Source of the DNA: an uncultured Prevotellaceae bacterium
Lineage (GTDB): Bacteria; Bacteroidota; Bacteroidia; Bacteroidales; Bacteroidaceae
Length of the DNA stretch: 43,875 nucleotides
Assembly (NCBI GenBank): GCA_937877605.1
Contig: CALFJA010000034.1
Location: 1 to 43,875, forward strand
Direction of reading: 5' to 3'
Below the pieces are notes generated by a model. That model had not been told where the DNA came from. It did not search any database and saw only the letters and a program-made list of their open reading frames with translations. A program made the translations under genes and the position numbers. Positions within the stretch are counted from its first letter, which is position 1. Each line of letters begins with the position of its first letter. Positions 33,202 to 41,695 of the stretch are shown here, one piece after another.

Positions 33202-36015
33202 TCAATACCACTGCACGGCGTTGGACATGGAATTGTTGTGCTTGTCGTACTTCAGTGCATCGGTCAGGGTCGACGCATTGCACCGGAATGTAAAGTTATA
33301 ACTAGTGTACGGCGCCAAGACCACCGAGCAACTCATGTTGAAACAGTGGAGGTCGCGCATGATGGTGGCGGTAGTCATGCTGAGATCATGGTTCTCGAAG
33401 TCCCAGCCTGTGGAGAAGTTGATGTTCCAACCGTCGCTGATGCGGATGTTTCCACTGACATTCAGATTCTGCGTGAACTTGTACGGATAGCGCATCCGAT
33501 TGTAGTTGAACTTGCTCAAGGTGGTATTCTCACGCATGGTGATGCCATATCCGATGGTAAGTGACCACGGCATGTTGAAGAGCATGTACCCATCTTCGTC
33601 GGTTTCAGCCTTTCCGGTGTCCTTCTTGCGCTTTGCTCGGTGTTTGCCCAGCGCCAGGTCGTCATCCACATTGCTCTCTATTTCGGTGTCGATGGCGTCC
33701 TCGTCCACCTCATCGTCGTCCTCGTCAATATCCTTTCCGCCGAACCACTTGCGCAGTTTGTCGGGATTAATGGTGAAAGAGAAGTTCTGCGACATTCCTT
33801 GGAAACGGCCGAACTTGCCCATTCCCCACATGGTGTGGTTGCCGACATAGGGCCGTCCTGCTTCGTTCAGTTCGTAAGCGTAACTGGCGAAGACGGCACG
33901 CATATTGAAAGTGTAATTCTTCCACCATTTCAAGCGGATGTTCATAACCAGATCGCTCCACTTTTTCTCCGTGGCAGCGGAATTGTAAGTCATTTCCAGT
34001 CCGAGGTTGTCAATGATGCTCACCTTCTTAACTCCGGTGGAATCTTTCTCCGATTTGACTTTCATTTCCAGATTGTTACCCAACGAGAATTTGACGCTTC
34101 CGGTGCGTCCTTTTCCCGGAACGCCAAAGAGTGAGCCTGTGTAGGGTGAGTATTCCACCAGATCGACGGTCCCGTCGGCATTGGTACGCTGGTAGGTTTC
34201 GTAGTAGCCGTACCGGCTGTTGCTGAAATCGGGAGCATAGCTGTAGGTTATCTCCGGCGTGATTACATGCCGCACGGCTTGGATTTTGTCCTTGAAAATC
34301 TTCTTGCTGGGCAGGAAGAATCCGTAGAGCTTGGTCGAAGCAGATATCTGGAAGTTCCAGTTGTAGACATTGTGGAAGCCGCTGACGGTGTCGGCCACCT
34401 CCTTCTGCGCCACTTCGTCCCACGAACGCCGTATGCTGTTGGTGTACATGCGGTCGGTAAAGTTGAAAGTCGGGGTGACGGAGATGTACTTCAGCAGTGT
34501 GAAATTGGCCGTAACGGGGATGCTGTGGTTCCATCCGTTGCGCCATTCCCGCATCAGGTCGGAGTGAAGGATATGGTCTTCGCTGGTGTTTATGGAGTTA
34601 GAGATTTGTCCGGTGTAGCTGATTCCAATATTTTCGTACCACTTTGCCTTTCCGGACATGTTCTTCCTGCGGAACGGGTAAAACTTGCTAATGTAGATGT
34701 TAAGGTCGGGCAGCGTCACGGCGAGCGTTGAGTCGCGCATGTTCTGGGTAATGTTGGCAGTTGAACTGAGCGTCATTCCTATGCTGGAAAACATGGTGCT
34801 CCAACTTACCGACGATGTACGGGTGCTCTGTGTGAGGGTCTGTGGGTTGTACATCGAGTTGAGGTTGTTCGACTCGTAGCTGGAAGTGGCGAAGTTGACG
34901 CTGGCAGAGAATGTGCGGAAGGGGTTTGCCTTTGCATCCTGCTTGTGGTTCCACTGTACCTTGAAACTCTCAGACTTGGAGAAATCGGGCAGCCCTTTCT
35001 CTCCCGAACGTGAGTTCTGGTAACTGAAAAGGAAGGAGCCGTTATGGCGATAGCGGCGGTTGTAGTTGCTGGCCACGGAGAGTCCCCATGAACCTTTGGT
35101 GAAGATTTCTCCCAAGAGCTTCAGGTCCCACTTGTCGCTGAGTGCGAAATAGTAGCCACCGTCACGCAGATAGAATCCGCGGTCGTTCTCCTCACCGTAC
35201 GAGGGCATGATAAATCCGCTGCTGTATTTTTTCGTAAAGGGGAAGAATCCGTAGGGTATGGCCAGCGGCAGGGGCACATCTGCCACGACGAGGTAGGCCG
35301 GTCCGAAGACGACATCCTTGTTGGGGCGTACCTTGGCCCGGGAAAGTGCGATATAGAAGTCGGGGTGTTCCTCGTCGCAGGTGGTGTAGCGGCCATGCCG
35401 CAGGTAAATGGTTCCGTCGGAGTTGCGCTTCGACAGTTCGCTGCGCAGGAAGCCTTCTTCCTGTGTGGTGGTGACATTCTGGATGAGTCCCCTCTTCGAT
35501 TTGTAGTTGAACGCTATGGTGTCGGTGTTGTATTCGTCCTGTCCGAACTGGAATACGGGCTTGTTTCTGATACCGTCCTCGGCCGTCGAGTCTGCCGCTC
35601 CAGTGGCATAGATGAGGTTGTTGTTCAGATTCATCTGGATTTTCTCGCTCTTCAGGTTCATGTTCTCGTAGGTTACATCTGAAGAGCCGTACATGTATGC
35701 CGTGCGGTTGACGGCATCGTATACCAGCGAATCCTGCCCTTCGTATCTGACGGGGGCCTCAATTCCATTGCTCTTGGCACGGTTGATGGAGTCGATGCGC
35801 AGGGAGTCGTCCACCTGGAGGTTGTGTTTGTAGATGGCTTTCTGGAGGGAGTCCATGGCCAGCGTGTCGGTTTCCTGCCGCAAGCGGATACTGTCGGTTA
35901 CAGTCAACGAGTCGGCCTGCACTTTCTTCTTGCGGCGGAAAGGGCCTTGGTTGTTGCTTGCCATCGAGAAGACGAAGACAAACAAGAGGAAGACTATAAT
36001 CGACTTGCGTTTCAT
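33202..36015 (-). CDS. lptD: LptD-like outer-membrane LPS assembly protein
   Basis: 937 residues. A signal peptide (MKRKSIIVFLLFVFVFSMAS) leads to a basic patch RRKKK, then an LptA/OstA-like domain at about 100-230 (LVYDAVNRTAYMYGSSDVTY, DTIAFNYKSKRGLIQNV). The rest is a large beta-barrel (PLAIPYGFFPFTKKYSSGFI, GFYLRDGGYYFALSDKWDL) ending with aromatic QWY. Bacteroidetes LptD differs from the proteobacterial protein but is thought to place LPS in the outer leaflet. Residues 761-809 are a low-complexity stretch, first acidic (DEDDDEVDEDAID) then basic (KHRAKRKK), probably a loop. The promoter box ends 8 bases before the ATG, so the mRNA is nearly leaderless. It follows the HD gene by 54 bases. 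Confidence 0.9.
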   Translation of the reverse strand: MKRKSIIVFLLFVFVFSMASNNQGPFRRKKKVQADSLTVTDSIRLRQETDTLAMDSLQKAIYKHNLQVDDSLRIDSINRAKSNGIEAPVRYEGQDSLVYDAVNRTAYMYGSSDVTYENMNLKSEKIQMNLNNNLIYATGAADSTAEDGIRNKPVFQFGQDEYNTDTIAFNYKSKRGLIQNVTTTQEEGFLRSELSKRNSDGTIYLRHGRYTTCDEEHPDFYIALSRAKVRPNKDVVFGPAYLVVADVPLPLAIPYGFFPFTKKYSSGFIMPSYGEENDRGFYLRDGGYYFALSDKWDLKLLGEIFTKGSWGLSVASNYNRRYRHNGSFLFSYQNSRSGEKGLPDFSKSESFKVQWNHKQDAKANPFRTFSASVNFATSSYESNNLNSMYNPQTLTQSTRTSSVSWSTMFSSIGMTLSSTANITQNMRDSTLAVTLPDLNIYISKFYPFRRKNMSGKAKWYENIGISYTGQISNSINTSEDHILHSDLMREWRNGWNHSIPVTANFTLLKYISVTPTFNFTDRMYTNSIRRSWDEVAQKEVADTVSGFHNVYNWNFQISASTKLYGFFLPSKKIFKDKIQAVRHVITPEITYSYAPDFSNSRYGYYETYQRTNADGTVDLVEYSPYTGSLFGVPGKGRTGSVKFSLGNNLEMKVKSEKDSTGVKKVSIIDNLGLEMTYNSAATEKKWSDLVMNIRLKWWKNYTFNMRAVFASYAYELNEAGRPYVGNHTMWGMGKFGRFQGMSQNFSFTINPDKLRKWFGGKDIDEDDDEVDEDAIDTEIESNVDDDLALGKHRAKRKKDTGKAETDEDGYMLFNMPWSLTIGYGITMRENTTLSKFNYNRMRYPYKFTQNLNVSGNIRISDGWNINFSTGWDFENHDLSMTTATIMRDLHCFNMSCSVVLAPYTSYNFTFRCNASTLTDALKYDKHNNSMSNAVQWY

Positions 36016-36023
36016 TCCGATTA

Positions 36024-36031
36024 CAAATATA
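36024..36031 (-). promoter_or_regulatory. -7 box for lptD, almost leaderless
   Basis: TATATTTG on the minus strand matches TAnnTTTG exactly and ends 8 bases before the ATG at 36015. No good TTTG is seen upstream, so its strength is uncertain. Confidence 0.6.
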
Positions 36032-36069
36032 TCGTAATTTCGCTTTTTCCGGGTTGTTTTTTCAGTTTT

Positions 36070-36606
36070 TTAATTGAAATGTTCGTGCCATTCCATGAAT
36101 CGCTGCACCCCTTCCGGACCGAACTTAGAGAGGCTGCCAATGACCTGCTCCAGGGTTTTCTTGCTTTCGAGGCGTGTCTTTGAATAGAACTTGTCGGCGT
36201 AGCAGATCACTTTCTCCTCCCATGTTTCCGGCAGGAAGTCTTGCTGCGGCAGTGGCAGTGTGCGACGCTGGATTTCCTCCTTGGTCAGTCCCGCTCCGGT
36301 ATGCCGCTCGCAAACCCTCGCGTGCAGGGGGTAGCCGAGTTGGCGGAGCAGTTCTGCGCCCAGGTAGCCGTGGCAGAGATAGGGTTCGGTGCCGTGGCAG
36401 TGGATGACCGGTGCGTGGCAGAACACGATGCCGATGTCGTGGAGCATAGCGGCCTCTTCTACGAACTGGAGGTCCATCTGGAGTTCCGGATGCGCCTGTG
36501 CTATCTGGAGTGCCAGTGCGGTTACATCGCCGCTGTGCTTCATCAGCGTCTGTTTCAGAGGCTGATTGCCGTCACAGTATTGGTCGATGATGCGCCGGTA
36601 GTCCAT
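36070..36606 (-). CDS. HD-domain phosphohydrolase
   Basis: 178 residues. The HD motif is complete: His24 in LMKHSGDV, His56-Asp57 in AAMLHDIGI, a later His in CHGYLGAELL, and an Asp in ICYADKFYSK. It should bind one or two metal ions and hydrolyse a phosphate ester such as a nucleotide; the substrate is unknown. HIGIV-like CHAPVIHCHGTEPYLCHG between the motifs is rich in His and Cys. It lies 45 bases after the OadA-like gene and before lptD on the same strand. A 14-base tandem duplication (36616-36643) fills the gap before it. Confidence 0.85.
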   Translation of the reverse strand: MDYRRIIDQYCDGNQPLKQTLMKHSGDVTALALQIAQAHPELQMDLQFVEEAAMLHDIGIVFCHAPVIHCHGTEPYLCHGYLGAELLRQLGYPLHARVCERHTGAGLTKEEIQRRTLPLPQQDFLPETWEEKVICYADKFYSKTRLESKKTLEQVIGSLSKFGPEGVQRFMEWHEHFN

Positions 36607-36615
36607 GCTTCTACA

Positions 36616-36643
36616 ATTAACAATAACCTATTAACAATAACCA
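36616..36643. repeat. 14-base tandem duplication between oadA-like and HD genes
   Basis: ATTAACAATAACCT (36616-36629) is followed by ATTAACAATAACCA (36630-36643), 13 of 14 bases alike. It fills most of the 45-base gap between the two genes. Confidence 0.7.
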
Positions 36644-36651
36644 ATTATCGT

Positions 36652-38427
36652 TTATGCGTCTTTTCGTTGGATATAAGCGATTACATCTGCCTTCTGCACC
36701 TTGCTGCCTTGCTTGGCGTTTACCTCGACGAGCTTGCCTCCGAGGGCGGCCTTCACCTCGACGAACTCGCCCCACGGTGCCTGTATGTAGCAGAAGGTGT
36801 CGCCTTCGTTGTACTCCTTGCCGATGAAAGGTTCCACCGTCGGCACAGCCTCTGCGTCGCCTCCGAACTCCCAGATGACCTGTCCCTTGACGGGAGCCAC
36901 CAGTGCATCGGCCTTGGCATGCTTGAAGGCTGCGAGTTCCTCCACCGAGAGTTTGGTGCCGAGGGCCTCGTCCTTGGCTTTCTGCAGGTCGGCCAGGAAG
37001 TTTTTCTTGGCCTGTCCGCTCTTGTAGTTGCGGTACTGTTCGGGGTGCATGGCCAGTTCCCAGAGTTCCTCGTCGTCCTGTCCGTAGTCCCATCCGTTCT
37101 CGTCCATTTCCTTGCGGAAGTCGTCGAGGGCATTGGGGAGCAGCGTGTGCGGGTCGGCATCGGTGAATTCGCGACCCTGCTTCTTGGCCAGTTCCACGAT
37201 TTCAGGGTCAAGTTTGCCGGGAACCTTGCCACTCTTGCCGAGTATCATGCCCCACATGGAGTCGTCCATCATGACAAACCGTCCCTTGCCTTGCTCGAGG
37301 GTGAGGAGGTTCATCAGGGCAATGTTCTTGACATACTGCGAGAAGGGAGTCACCAATGGTGGGTATCCCACGCGTGGCCAGACATATTCCACTTCGTTGA
37401 AGAGTGCCACGAGCATATCGTCGGTGGTGAGTTCGGGTACTTCCTTCTTCTTGCGAAGGTTGTTGATGGTGCCCATTATTCCACCGAGGTCGGCCATCAT
37501 CGAGCCCATCATGCCTCCGGGCAGTCCGCATCCGAGCAGGAGCGACGACATGGCTTTGTTGCTGGGGTTGATGAAGTAGCCCAGCCACTCGTCGATGAAC
37601 TCCTGAGTGAGCGAGCGAGCCTTCATGTATGCCTTCATGTTGATGTCCGGAACATCGAATCCCTCGTTCTTGAGCATGCTCTGAACGGAGATGATGTCGG
37701 GGTGTACCTTGCCCCAGGAGAGGGGTTCTATGGCGGTGTCGATGATGTCGGCGCCGTTGTTGCACACTTCGAGTATGCTTGCCATGGACAGCCCCGGGCC
37801 GGAGTGGCCGTGATACTGGATGAGGATATGGGGGTATTTCTCCTTGATGAGTTTCGTGAGCTTGCCGAGGAAGGCAGGCTGTCCGATGCCGGCCATGTCC
37901 TTGAGGCATATTTCCTCAGCGCCGGCCCCGACCAGTTGGTCGGTGATGTTCATGTAGTAGTCGAGCGTGTGGACGGGCGAGGTGGTTATGCAGAGGGTTC
38001 CCTGCGGGGTCATGCCGGCCTCCTTGGCCCAGCGGATGCTGGGAATGATGTTGCGGACATCGTTCAGCCCGTCGAAGATGCGGGGGATGTCAACGCCCTG
38101 TGCGTGCTTCACCTTGTACATCAGCGCCCGGACATCGTCGGGGACGGGATACATGCGCAGTGCGTTCAGGCCTCGGTCGAGCATGTGGGTCTTGATGCCC
38201 GCCTCATTGAAGGGCTTGCAGAAGGCGCGCACGGCATCGTTGGGGTTCTCGCCTGCCAGCAGGTTGACCTGCTCGAAGGCTCCGCCGTTGGTTTCTACGC
38301 GTGCAAAACAGCCCATCTGGATAATCACCGGGGCAATGCGTTCTAACTGGTCTTTGCGTGGCTGGAACTTACCTGAGCTCTGCCACATGTCTCGATAGAC
38401 GAGACTGAATTGTATTTTTTTCTTCAT
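36652..38427 (-). CDS. OadA-like carboxyltransferase (oxaloacetate decarboxylase alpha / pyruvate carboxylase subunit B family)
   Basis: 591 residues. The TIM-barrel carboxyltransferase domain is clear: LVYRDMWQSSGKF (metal-binding Asp), RIFDGLNDVRNI, TTSPVHTLDYYM, EICLKDMAGIGQP (catalytic Lys), and IQYHGHSGPG (metal-binding His pair). It should transfer CO2 between biotin and pyruvate/oxaloacetate. The C-terminal 80 residues have the shape of a biotinyl domain (PVKGQVIWEF ... GGKLVEVNAKQGSKVQKADV). However, the usual Met-Lys-Met turn is replaced by APWGEFVEV, so the biotin-carrying lysine seems to be missing. If so, a separate carrier protein must serve it. ATG 38427 begins MKKKIQFSLV, the family start; a longer frame to 38487 overlaps the leader. 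Confidence 0.85.
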   Translation of the reverse strand: MKKKIQFSLVYRDMWQSSGKFQPRKDQLERIAPVIIQMGCFARVETNGGAFEQVNLLAGENPNDAVRAFCKPFNEAGIKTHMLDRGLNALRMYPVPDDVRALMYKVKHAQGVDIPRIFDGLNDVRNIIPSIRWAKEAGMTPQGTLCITTSPVHTLDYYMNITDQLVGAGAEEICLKDMAGIGQPAFLGKLTKLIKEKYPHILIQYHGHSGPGLSMASILEVCNNGADIIDTAIEPLSWGKVHPDIISVQSMLKNEGFDVPDINMKAYMKARSLTQEFIDEWLGYFINPSNKAMSSLLLGCGLPGGMMGSMMADLGGIMGTINNLRKKKEVPELTTDDMLVALFNEVEYVWPRVGYPPLVTPFSQYVKNIALMNLLTLEQGKGRFVMMDDSMWGMILGKSGKVPGKLDPEIVELAKKQGREFTDADPHTLLPNALDDFRKEMDENGWDYGQDDEELWELAMHPEQYRNYKSGQAKKNFLADLQKAKDEALGTKLSVEELAAFKHAKADALVAPVKGQVIWEFGGDAEAVPTVEPFIGKEYNEGDTFCYIQAPWGEFVEVKAALGGKLVEVNAKQGSKVQKADVIAYIQRKDA

Positions 38428-38500
38428 TTTCCGTTGGTTGAATTTGCCTTTGTGGGCGTTCGCCGTGCGCTTCGCAGACGCGCGCACATATTTCAGCGTG

Positions 38501-38531
38501 CAAAATTAGGAAAAAAGATGCGACCTGCCAA
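38501..38531 (-). promoter_or_regulatory. Promoter of the OadA-like gene
   Basis: On the minus strand TTGG and TAATTTTG (38501-38508) are 19 bases apart, near consensus. The leader to the ATG at 38427 is about 70 bases. Confidence 0.7.
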
Positions 38532-39070
38532 CTGCGCATACCTTTTTTTGTTTTTTATAACATTTCCGGCTGCGTTTGGGATAAGCCTCTTGCCGACAGG
38601 CTGTTAAGTCCCGTCGGCTTGAAAATGCTGTAACGAAACGGTGTAAGCAGTCGGAAAAACCATCCGGATTTTTCAGCAAAAGAGATGCATACGGGCGCCA
38701 AAAGTCCAGCATTGGGGCTGCGATTTTTTGCCTTTTGGAGCCAAGGCACCCCCTTTTTCCGTCCCAAAGGACTCCTGAACCTATTCTCTTGCCGCGTGTT
38801 TTCCACCCACTCGCCGTACAACTGCCGCCCAAACGCCCTCCGTTTAGGCCCCAAACGGAATGCAAGGGCCGGGCAGACTGGGAAAGAAATCATACAACTC
38901 AATGAACAGCAGAGACTTGCACGAAATGTCAAAAAATGGCGTTATTTGCGTCTGAACGGCACTCCTGCGGCAAAAAATCGATTCTGTGGAAGGAAAATTT
39001 TTCAGTTATGGACGAAGTGATGTCCGAAAGGTGTCTCCTCCCACCCCGACACATAAAATATAAACATTAT

Positions 39071-39102
39071 TTTGGAGCATTCGGAGTTTTTACTTATCTT
39101 CG
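39071..39102 (+). promoter_or_regulatory. Promoter of the lipoprotein cluster
   Basis: TTTG (39071-39074) lies 20 bases before TATCTTCG (39095-39102), one mismatch from TAnnTTTG, 39 bases before the start. Confidence 0.65.
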
Positions 39103-39141
39103 CATCGTAAACGCCCTTTCGAAGCGTATAATCCGTTAGAG

Positions 39142-39912
39142 ATGAAAACTTTAAGACGCTCTCTCATTCTGCTCACCGCCTGCGGGTTGCTGTTTGCGGC
39201 CTGCAAGAGAAGCGGCAAGGTGGAAGCCCTGGAAGTGGATGCCGACAGCACGCATGTAGCATTCCCGCTGCCGGGCGACAGCACCGTCTACGGACTGGCG
39301 TGCGACGGCTGCACCGACTCAGTGGTGGTGCTCCTTCCGCGCGACTGCAGCGACCCCATCACCTACGATATCCTCGACGCCATGAGGCACCACAGGGTCA
39401 TCGGGCATCCGAAGGTGGGCGACAAGATTGCCGTCATCCCCAATGCCGAGGACTCGCTCAAGGCCGACATGGTCATCAACATCGACGACCTCTACGGCGA
39501 CTGGTGCTATATGGTACGCCCCACGCTGAACATTCCCGAAGTGGACGGCAAGAAAGTGGAACTGCCCGACTCGGTACTGCGCAGCATCCTGGTACCCCGT
39601 GAGTATGGCATCTCGCTCCGACGGCAGTGGACCGCCCAGGTCATAGGATTCGTGCGCCCGAAAGCCACCGATGAGGAACGGCCGCCTGTAACCTATCCAC
39701 GGCTGAAAATATACAACCGCTGGATGCTGTGGAACGGCAACCTGCTGCTTACCAAGACACGGATGACGGTCGACAAGGACGGCAACGCACAGATGACGGA
39801 CGAAGGAATAGACACCGCACAAATCATGCTCCTCCGCCCCGACTCGCTCGTCCTCAGGCAAGGCGATACACAGCAGGGCTACTATCGGAAGAAAGAAAAG
39901 AAAGAACCCTGA
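39142..39912 (+). CDS. Lipoprotein of unknown function
   Basis: 256 residues. The signal MKTLRRSLILLTACGLLFAA runs to a lipobox Cys at residue 21, so it is lipid-anchored in the envelope. The mature part begins with acidic residues and then shows beta-rich segments (STVYGLACDGCTDSVVVLLP, VGDKIAVIPNAEDS, YPRLKIYNRWMLWNGNLLL). Late in the chain, TRMTVDKDGNAQMTDEGIDT and LLRPDSLVLR look like the end of a lipocalin-like or other beta-barrel fold. That is a guess from pattern only; I do not recognise a named family. A consensus-like promoter precedes it, and a small membrane protein gene follows after an octamer-repeat tract. Confidence 0.8.
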   Translation: MKTLRRSLILLTACGLLFAACKRSGKVEALEVDADSTHVAFPLPGDSTVYGLACDGCTDSVVVLLPRDCSDPITYDILDAMRHHRVIGHPKVGDKIAVIPNAEDSLKADMVINIDDLYGDWCYMVRPTLNIPEVDGKKVELPDSVLRSILVPREYGISLRRQWTAQVIGFVRPKATDEERPPVTYPRLKIYNRWMLWNGNLLLTKTRMTVDKDGNAQMTDEGIDTAQIMLLRPDSLVLRQGDTQQGYYRKKEKKEP

Positions 39913-39931
39913 CACTGTCATGCCCAATCCC

Positions 39932-39995
39932 CCAAACGACCAAACGACTAAACAACCAAACAACCAAACGACTAAACAACCAAATAACCAACAAT
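39932..39995 (+). repeat. Octanucleotide tandem repeat up to a start codon
   Basis: Eight 8-base units fill 39932-39995: CCAAACGA, CCAAACGA, CTAAACAA, CCAAACAA, CCAAACGA, CTAAACAA, CCAAATAA, CCAACAAT. The third base pattern suggests a 24-base higher repeat. The array ends one base before the ATG at 39997, so its length sets the leader of that gene. A poorer version lies before the btuF-like gene. Confidence 0.85.
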
Positions 39996-39996
39996 T

Positions 39997-40404
39997 ATGG
40001 AACAGAACAACCTTCAGAACAAATTCGACGAGTTCAACAACACTCCCGATTCAACCTCAGAGTTCGACCCGCAGGACATCGAACAGAACAAGGTAATGGC
40101 CGTACTGGCCTATTTCGGCATCTTGGTGCTCGTTCCAATCCTGGGAGCCCCAAATTCAAAATTCGCACGCTTCCACGCCAACCAGGGCCTCATCCTGCTG
40201 CTGGCATGCGTAGGCCTGGGCATCGCCCTGTACATCTTGAATGTCGTCATCCTTGCCATCTCATGGCGGCTGTGGGGACTCGCAAGCATCCTTAACATCC
40301 TCTGGCTCGCCCCCACCGTACTGGCCATCATCGGAATAGTCAACGCTGCAAGCGGAAAAGCAAAGGAACTCCCGCTCATCGGCAAGTATAAACTCCTAAA
40401 ATAA
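39997..40404 (+). CDS. Small DUF4870/Tic20-like membrane protein
   Basis: 135 residues. A polar 30-residue N-terminus (EQNNLQNKFDEFNNTPDSTS) leads into three or four hydrophobic segments: VMAVLAYFGILVLVPILG, LILLLACVGLGIALYILNVV and LWLAPTVLAIIGIVNAASG. The turn PNSKFARFHANQGLILLL is typical of a family annotated DUF4870 or Tic20-like, found with no proven function. It is followed 7 bases later by a lipoprotein gene, so the two are co-transcribed. The octamer repeat array takes the place of its leader. Confidence 0.8.
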   Translation: MEQNNLQNKFDEFNNTPDSTSEFDPQDIEQNKVMAVLAYFGILVLVPILGAPNSKFARFHANQGLILLLACVGLGIALYILNVVILAISWRLWGLASILNILWLAPTVLAIIGIVNAASGKAKELPLIGKYKLLK

Positions 40405-40411
40405 CCAAAAC

Positions 40412-41086
40412 ATGAAAAAACTATCTCTACTGTTTGTCTGCGCTGCCGGTCTCATGCTGTTCAGCGCCTGCAACAAAGAAAAGAAAGAATCTGTCGACAG
40501 CGACAAGGTGAAAGAAATCGTTGAGAAGGCATTCAAGGACATGAGCGGAAAGGAAAAGTTTGCCGCCGTGCTGAAAGATGCCTACAAACTCTCGCTTGAA
40601 GAAGTGCAGCCATGGGCCGACTTCCCCGAGAAAAGCGACAAGGACCGCGACCTCTTCTTCGGAGAGGACAATGTCAACCACATGTGCACAGCCATCTTCA
40701 TCAAAAAAGACGGTAGCGCTATCGACAAGGAGGAATACAAGGCCTATGTAAAGAAAATGTACGAGCTGAGCAAGACCCGCCTGTCGCAGGACGGAAAGAA
40801 TGTCAAGGGCTTCATGATGGAGAACACCCTGGAGAAAGCCATGGAGGAAAAGACATTCGAATCGCTCTGGGCTAGTGAGTTCTGGCCACAGCAGTGGAAC
40901 TTCCGTATGGGCGACGAGTTCTACGATTTCACCATCGAGCTGAACGAGGACAAGACTCCGCAGAACATCAAGGTCAGCCTGGGCAAGACCCTGCAGAAGT
41001 CGCTCGAGGATTCGATGAAGGATGTCGAAAAGGCACTGGAGGACAAAGATGTCCAGAATGCCATCAAGGACGCCCTGAAAAACTAG
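40412..41086 (+). CDS. Lipoprotein of unknown function, lysine-rich
   Basis: 224 residues. The signal MKKLSLLFVCAAGLMLFSA is followed by a lipobox Cys and NKEKKES, then a mostly helical, strongly charged chain rich in Lys, Glu and Asp (DKVKEIVEKAFKDMSGKEKF, TRLSQDGKNVKGFMMENTLE, EDSMKDVEKALEDKDVQNA). A less charged middle part (FWPQQWNFRMGDEFYDFTIE) may form a small domain. I do not recognise the family. It closes the cluster and ends at a strong terminator. Confidence 0.78.
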   Translation: MKKLSLLFVCAAGLMLFSACNKEKKESVDSDKVKEIVEKAFKDMSGKEKFAAVLKDAYKLSLEEVQPWADFPEKSDKDRDLFFGEDNVNHMCTAIFIKKDGSAIDKEEYKAYVKKMYELSKTRLSQDGKNVKGFMMENTLEKAMEEKTFESLWASEFWPQQWNFRMGDEFYDFTIELNEDKTPQNIKVSLGKTLQKSLEDSMKDVEKALEDKDVQNAIKDALKN

Positions 41087-41123
41087 GAAGCAACAGGAAA
41101 CACACGCCCAACCGGCCATACAA

Positions 41124-41170
41124 AAAGAAGAGAGGCATCCTCCCAATGTGGGAAGATGCCTCTCTTCTTT
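41124..41170. terminator. Two-way terminator between the lipoprotein cluster and queF
   Basis: AAAGAAGAGAGGCATC (41124-41139) pairs with GATGCCTCTCTTCTTT (41155-41170), with an inner TCCCA/TGGGA stem and a single mismatch between them. It lies between convergent genes. Confidence 0.85.
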
Positions 41171-41190
41171 GGCAGTCTTGGATCGGCAAG

Positions 41191-41670
41191 TTAACGCCTA
41201 TGAGGGTCCATGTTGAAGGCGGCAAAACGCTGGTCGGCCAACTGCTCGTACTTGGTTCCCTTGCGGCCGTAGTTGGCGAAGGGGTAAATCGAAATGCCGC
41301 CGCGGGGCGTGAACAGCCCGACGACCTCTATATATTTCGGGTCCATAAGGCTTTTCAAGTCCTTCATAATCTTGTTCACGCAGTCTTCGTGGAAGTCTCC
41401 GTGGTTGCGAAAGGAGAAAAGATAGAGTTTCAGACTCTTGCTCTCCACCATTTTCACATCCGGAATGTAGCGGATTTGAATCTCGGCAAAGTCAGGCTGC
41501 CCCGTGATGGGACAAAGAGAAGTGAACTCCGGACAGTTGAACTGCACCCAGTAGTCGTTCTCCTGATGCTTGTTCTCAAAGGTTTCGAGCACCTCCGGCG
41601 CATAGTCCTGACGGTATTCGGTCTTCTTGCCAAGGGCTTTCAGACCTTCATTCTCGCGTGTTTTCGTCAT
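41191..41670 (-). CDS. queF: NADPH-dependent preQ0 reductase
   Basis: 159 residues, type I (YkvM) length. It reduces the nitrile of 7-cyano-7-deazaguanine (preQ0) to preQ1, the only known enzymatic nitrile reduction to an amine. The catalytic Cys53 lies in TSLCPITGQPD, with Asp60 in the same motif. The QueF signature ESKSLKLYLFSFRNHGDFHE follows. ATG 41670 begins MTKTRENEGLKALG; a longer frame to 41772 would overlap queC. It lies 25 bases after queC on the same strand. Confidence 0.96.
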   Translation of the reverse strand: MTKTRENEGLKALGKKTEYRQDYAPEVLETFENKHQENDYWVQFNCPEFTSLCPITGQPDFAEIQIRYIPDVKMVESKSLKLYLFSFRNHGDFHEDCVNKIMKDLKSLMDPKYIEVVGLFTPRGGISIYPFANYGRKGTKYEQLADQRFAAFNMDPHRR

Positions 41671-41695
41671 AATTGCATAGTATTTTTGCGGTTTT

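Larger units (their letters stand above)
38428..39141. other. Divergent spacer between the OadA-like gene and a lipoprotein gene
   Basis: About 710 bases with promoters at both ends. In between, no gene is supported. CCAAAAG (38698-38704) can pair with CTTTTGG inside 38729-38738, and the overlapping TGCCTT can instead pair with AAGGCA (38743-38748), again two alternative hairpins. TCCGTTT and AAACGGA (near 38838-38858) form another short stem. Confidence 0.5.

Noticed and set aside
39932..39995. CRISPR array
   Set aside because: The units are 8 bases with no spacers. No repeat-spacer pattern or cas gene is present in the window.
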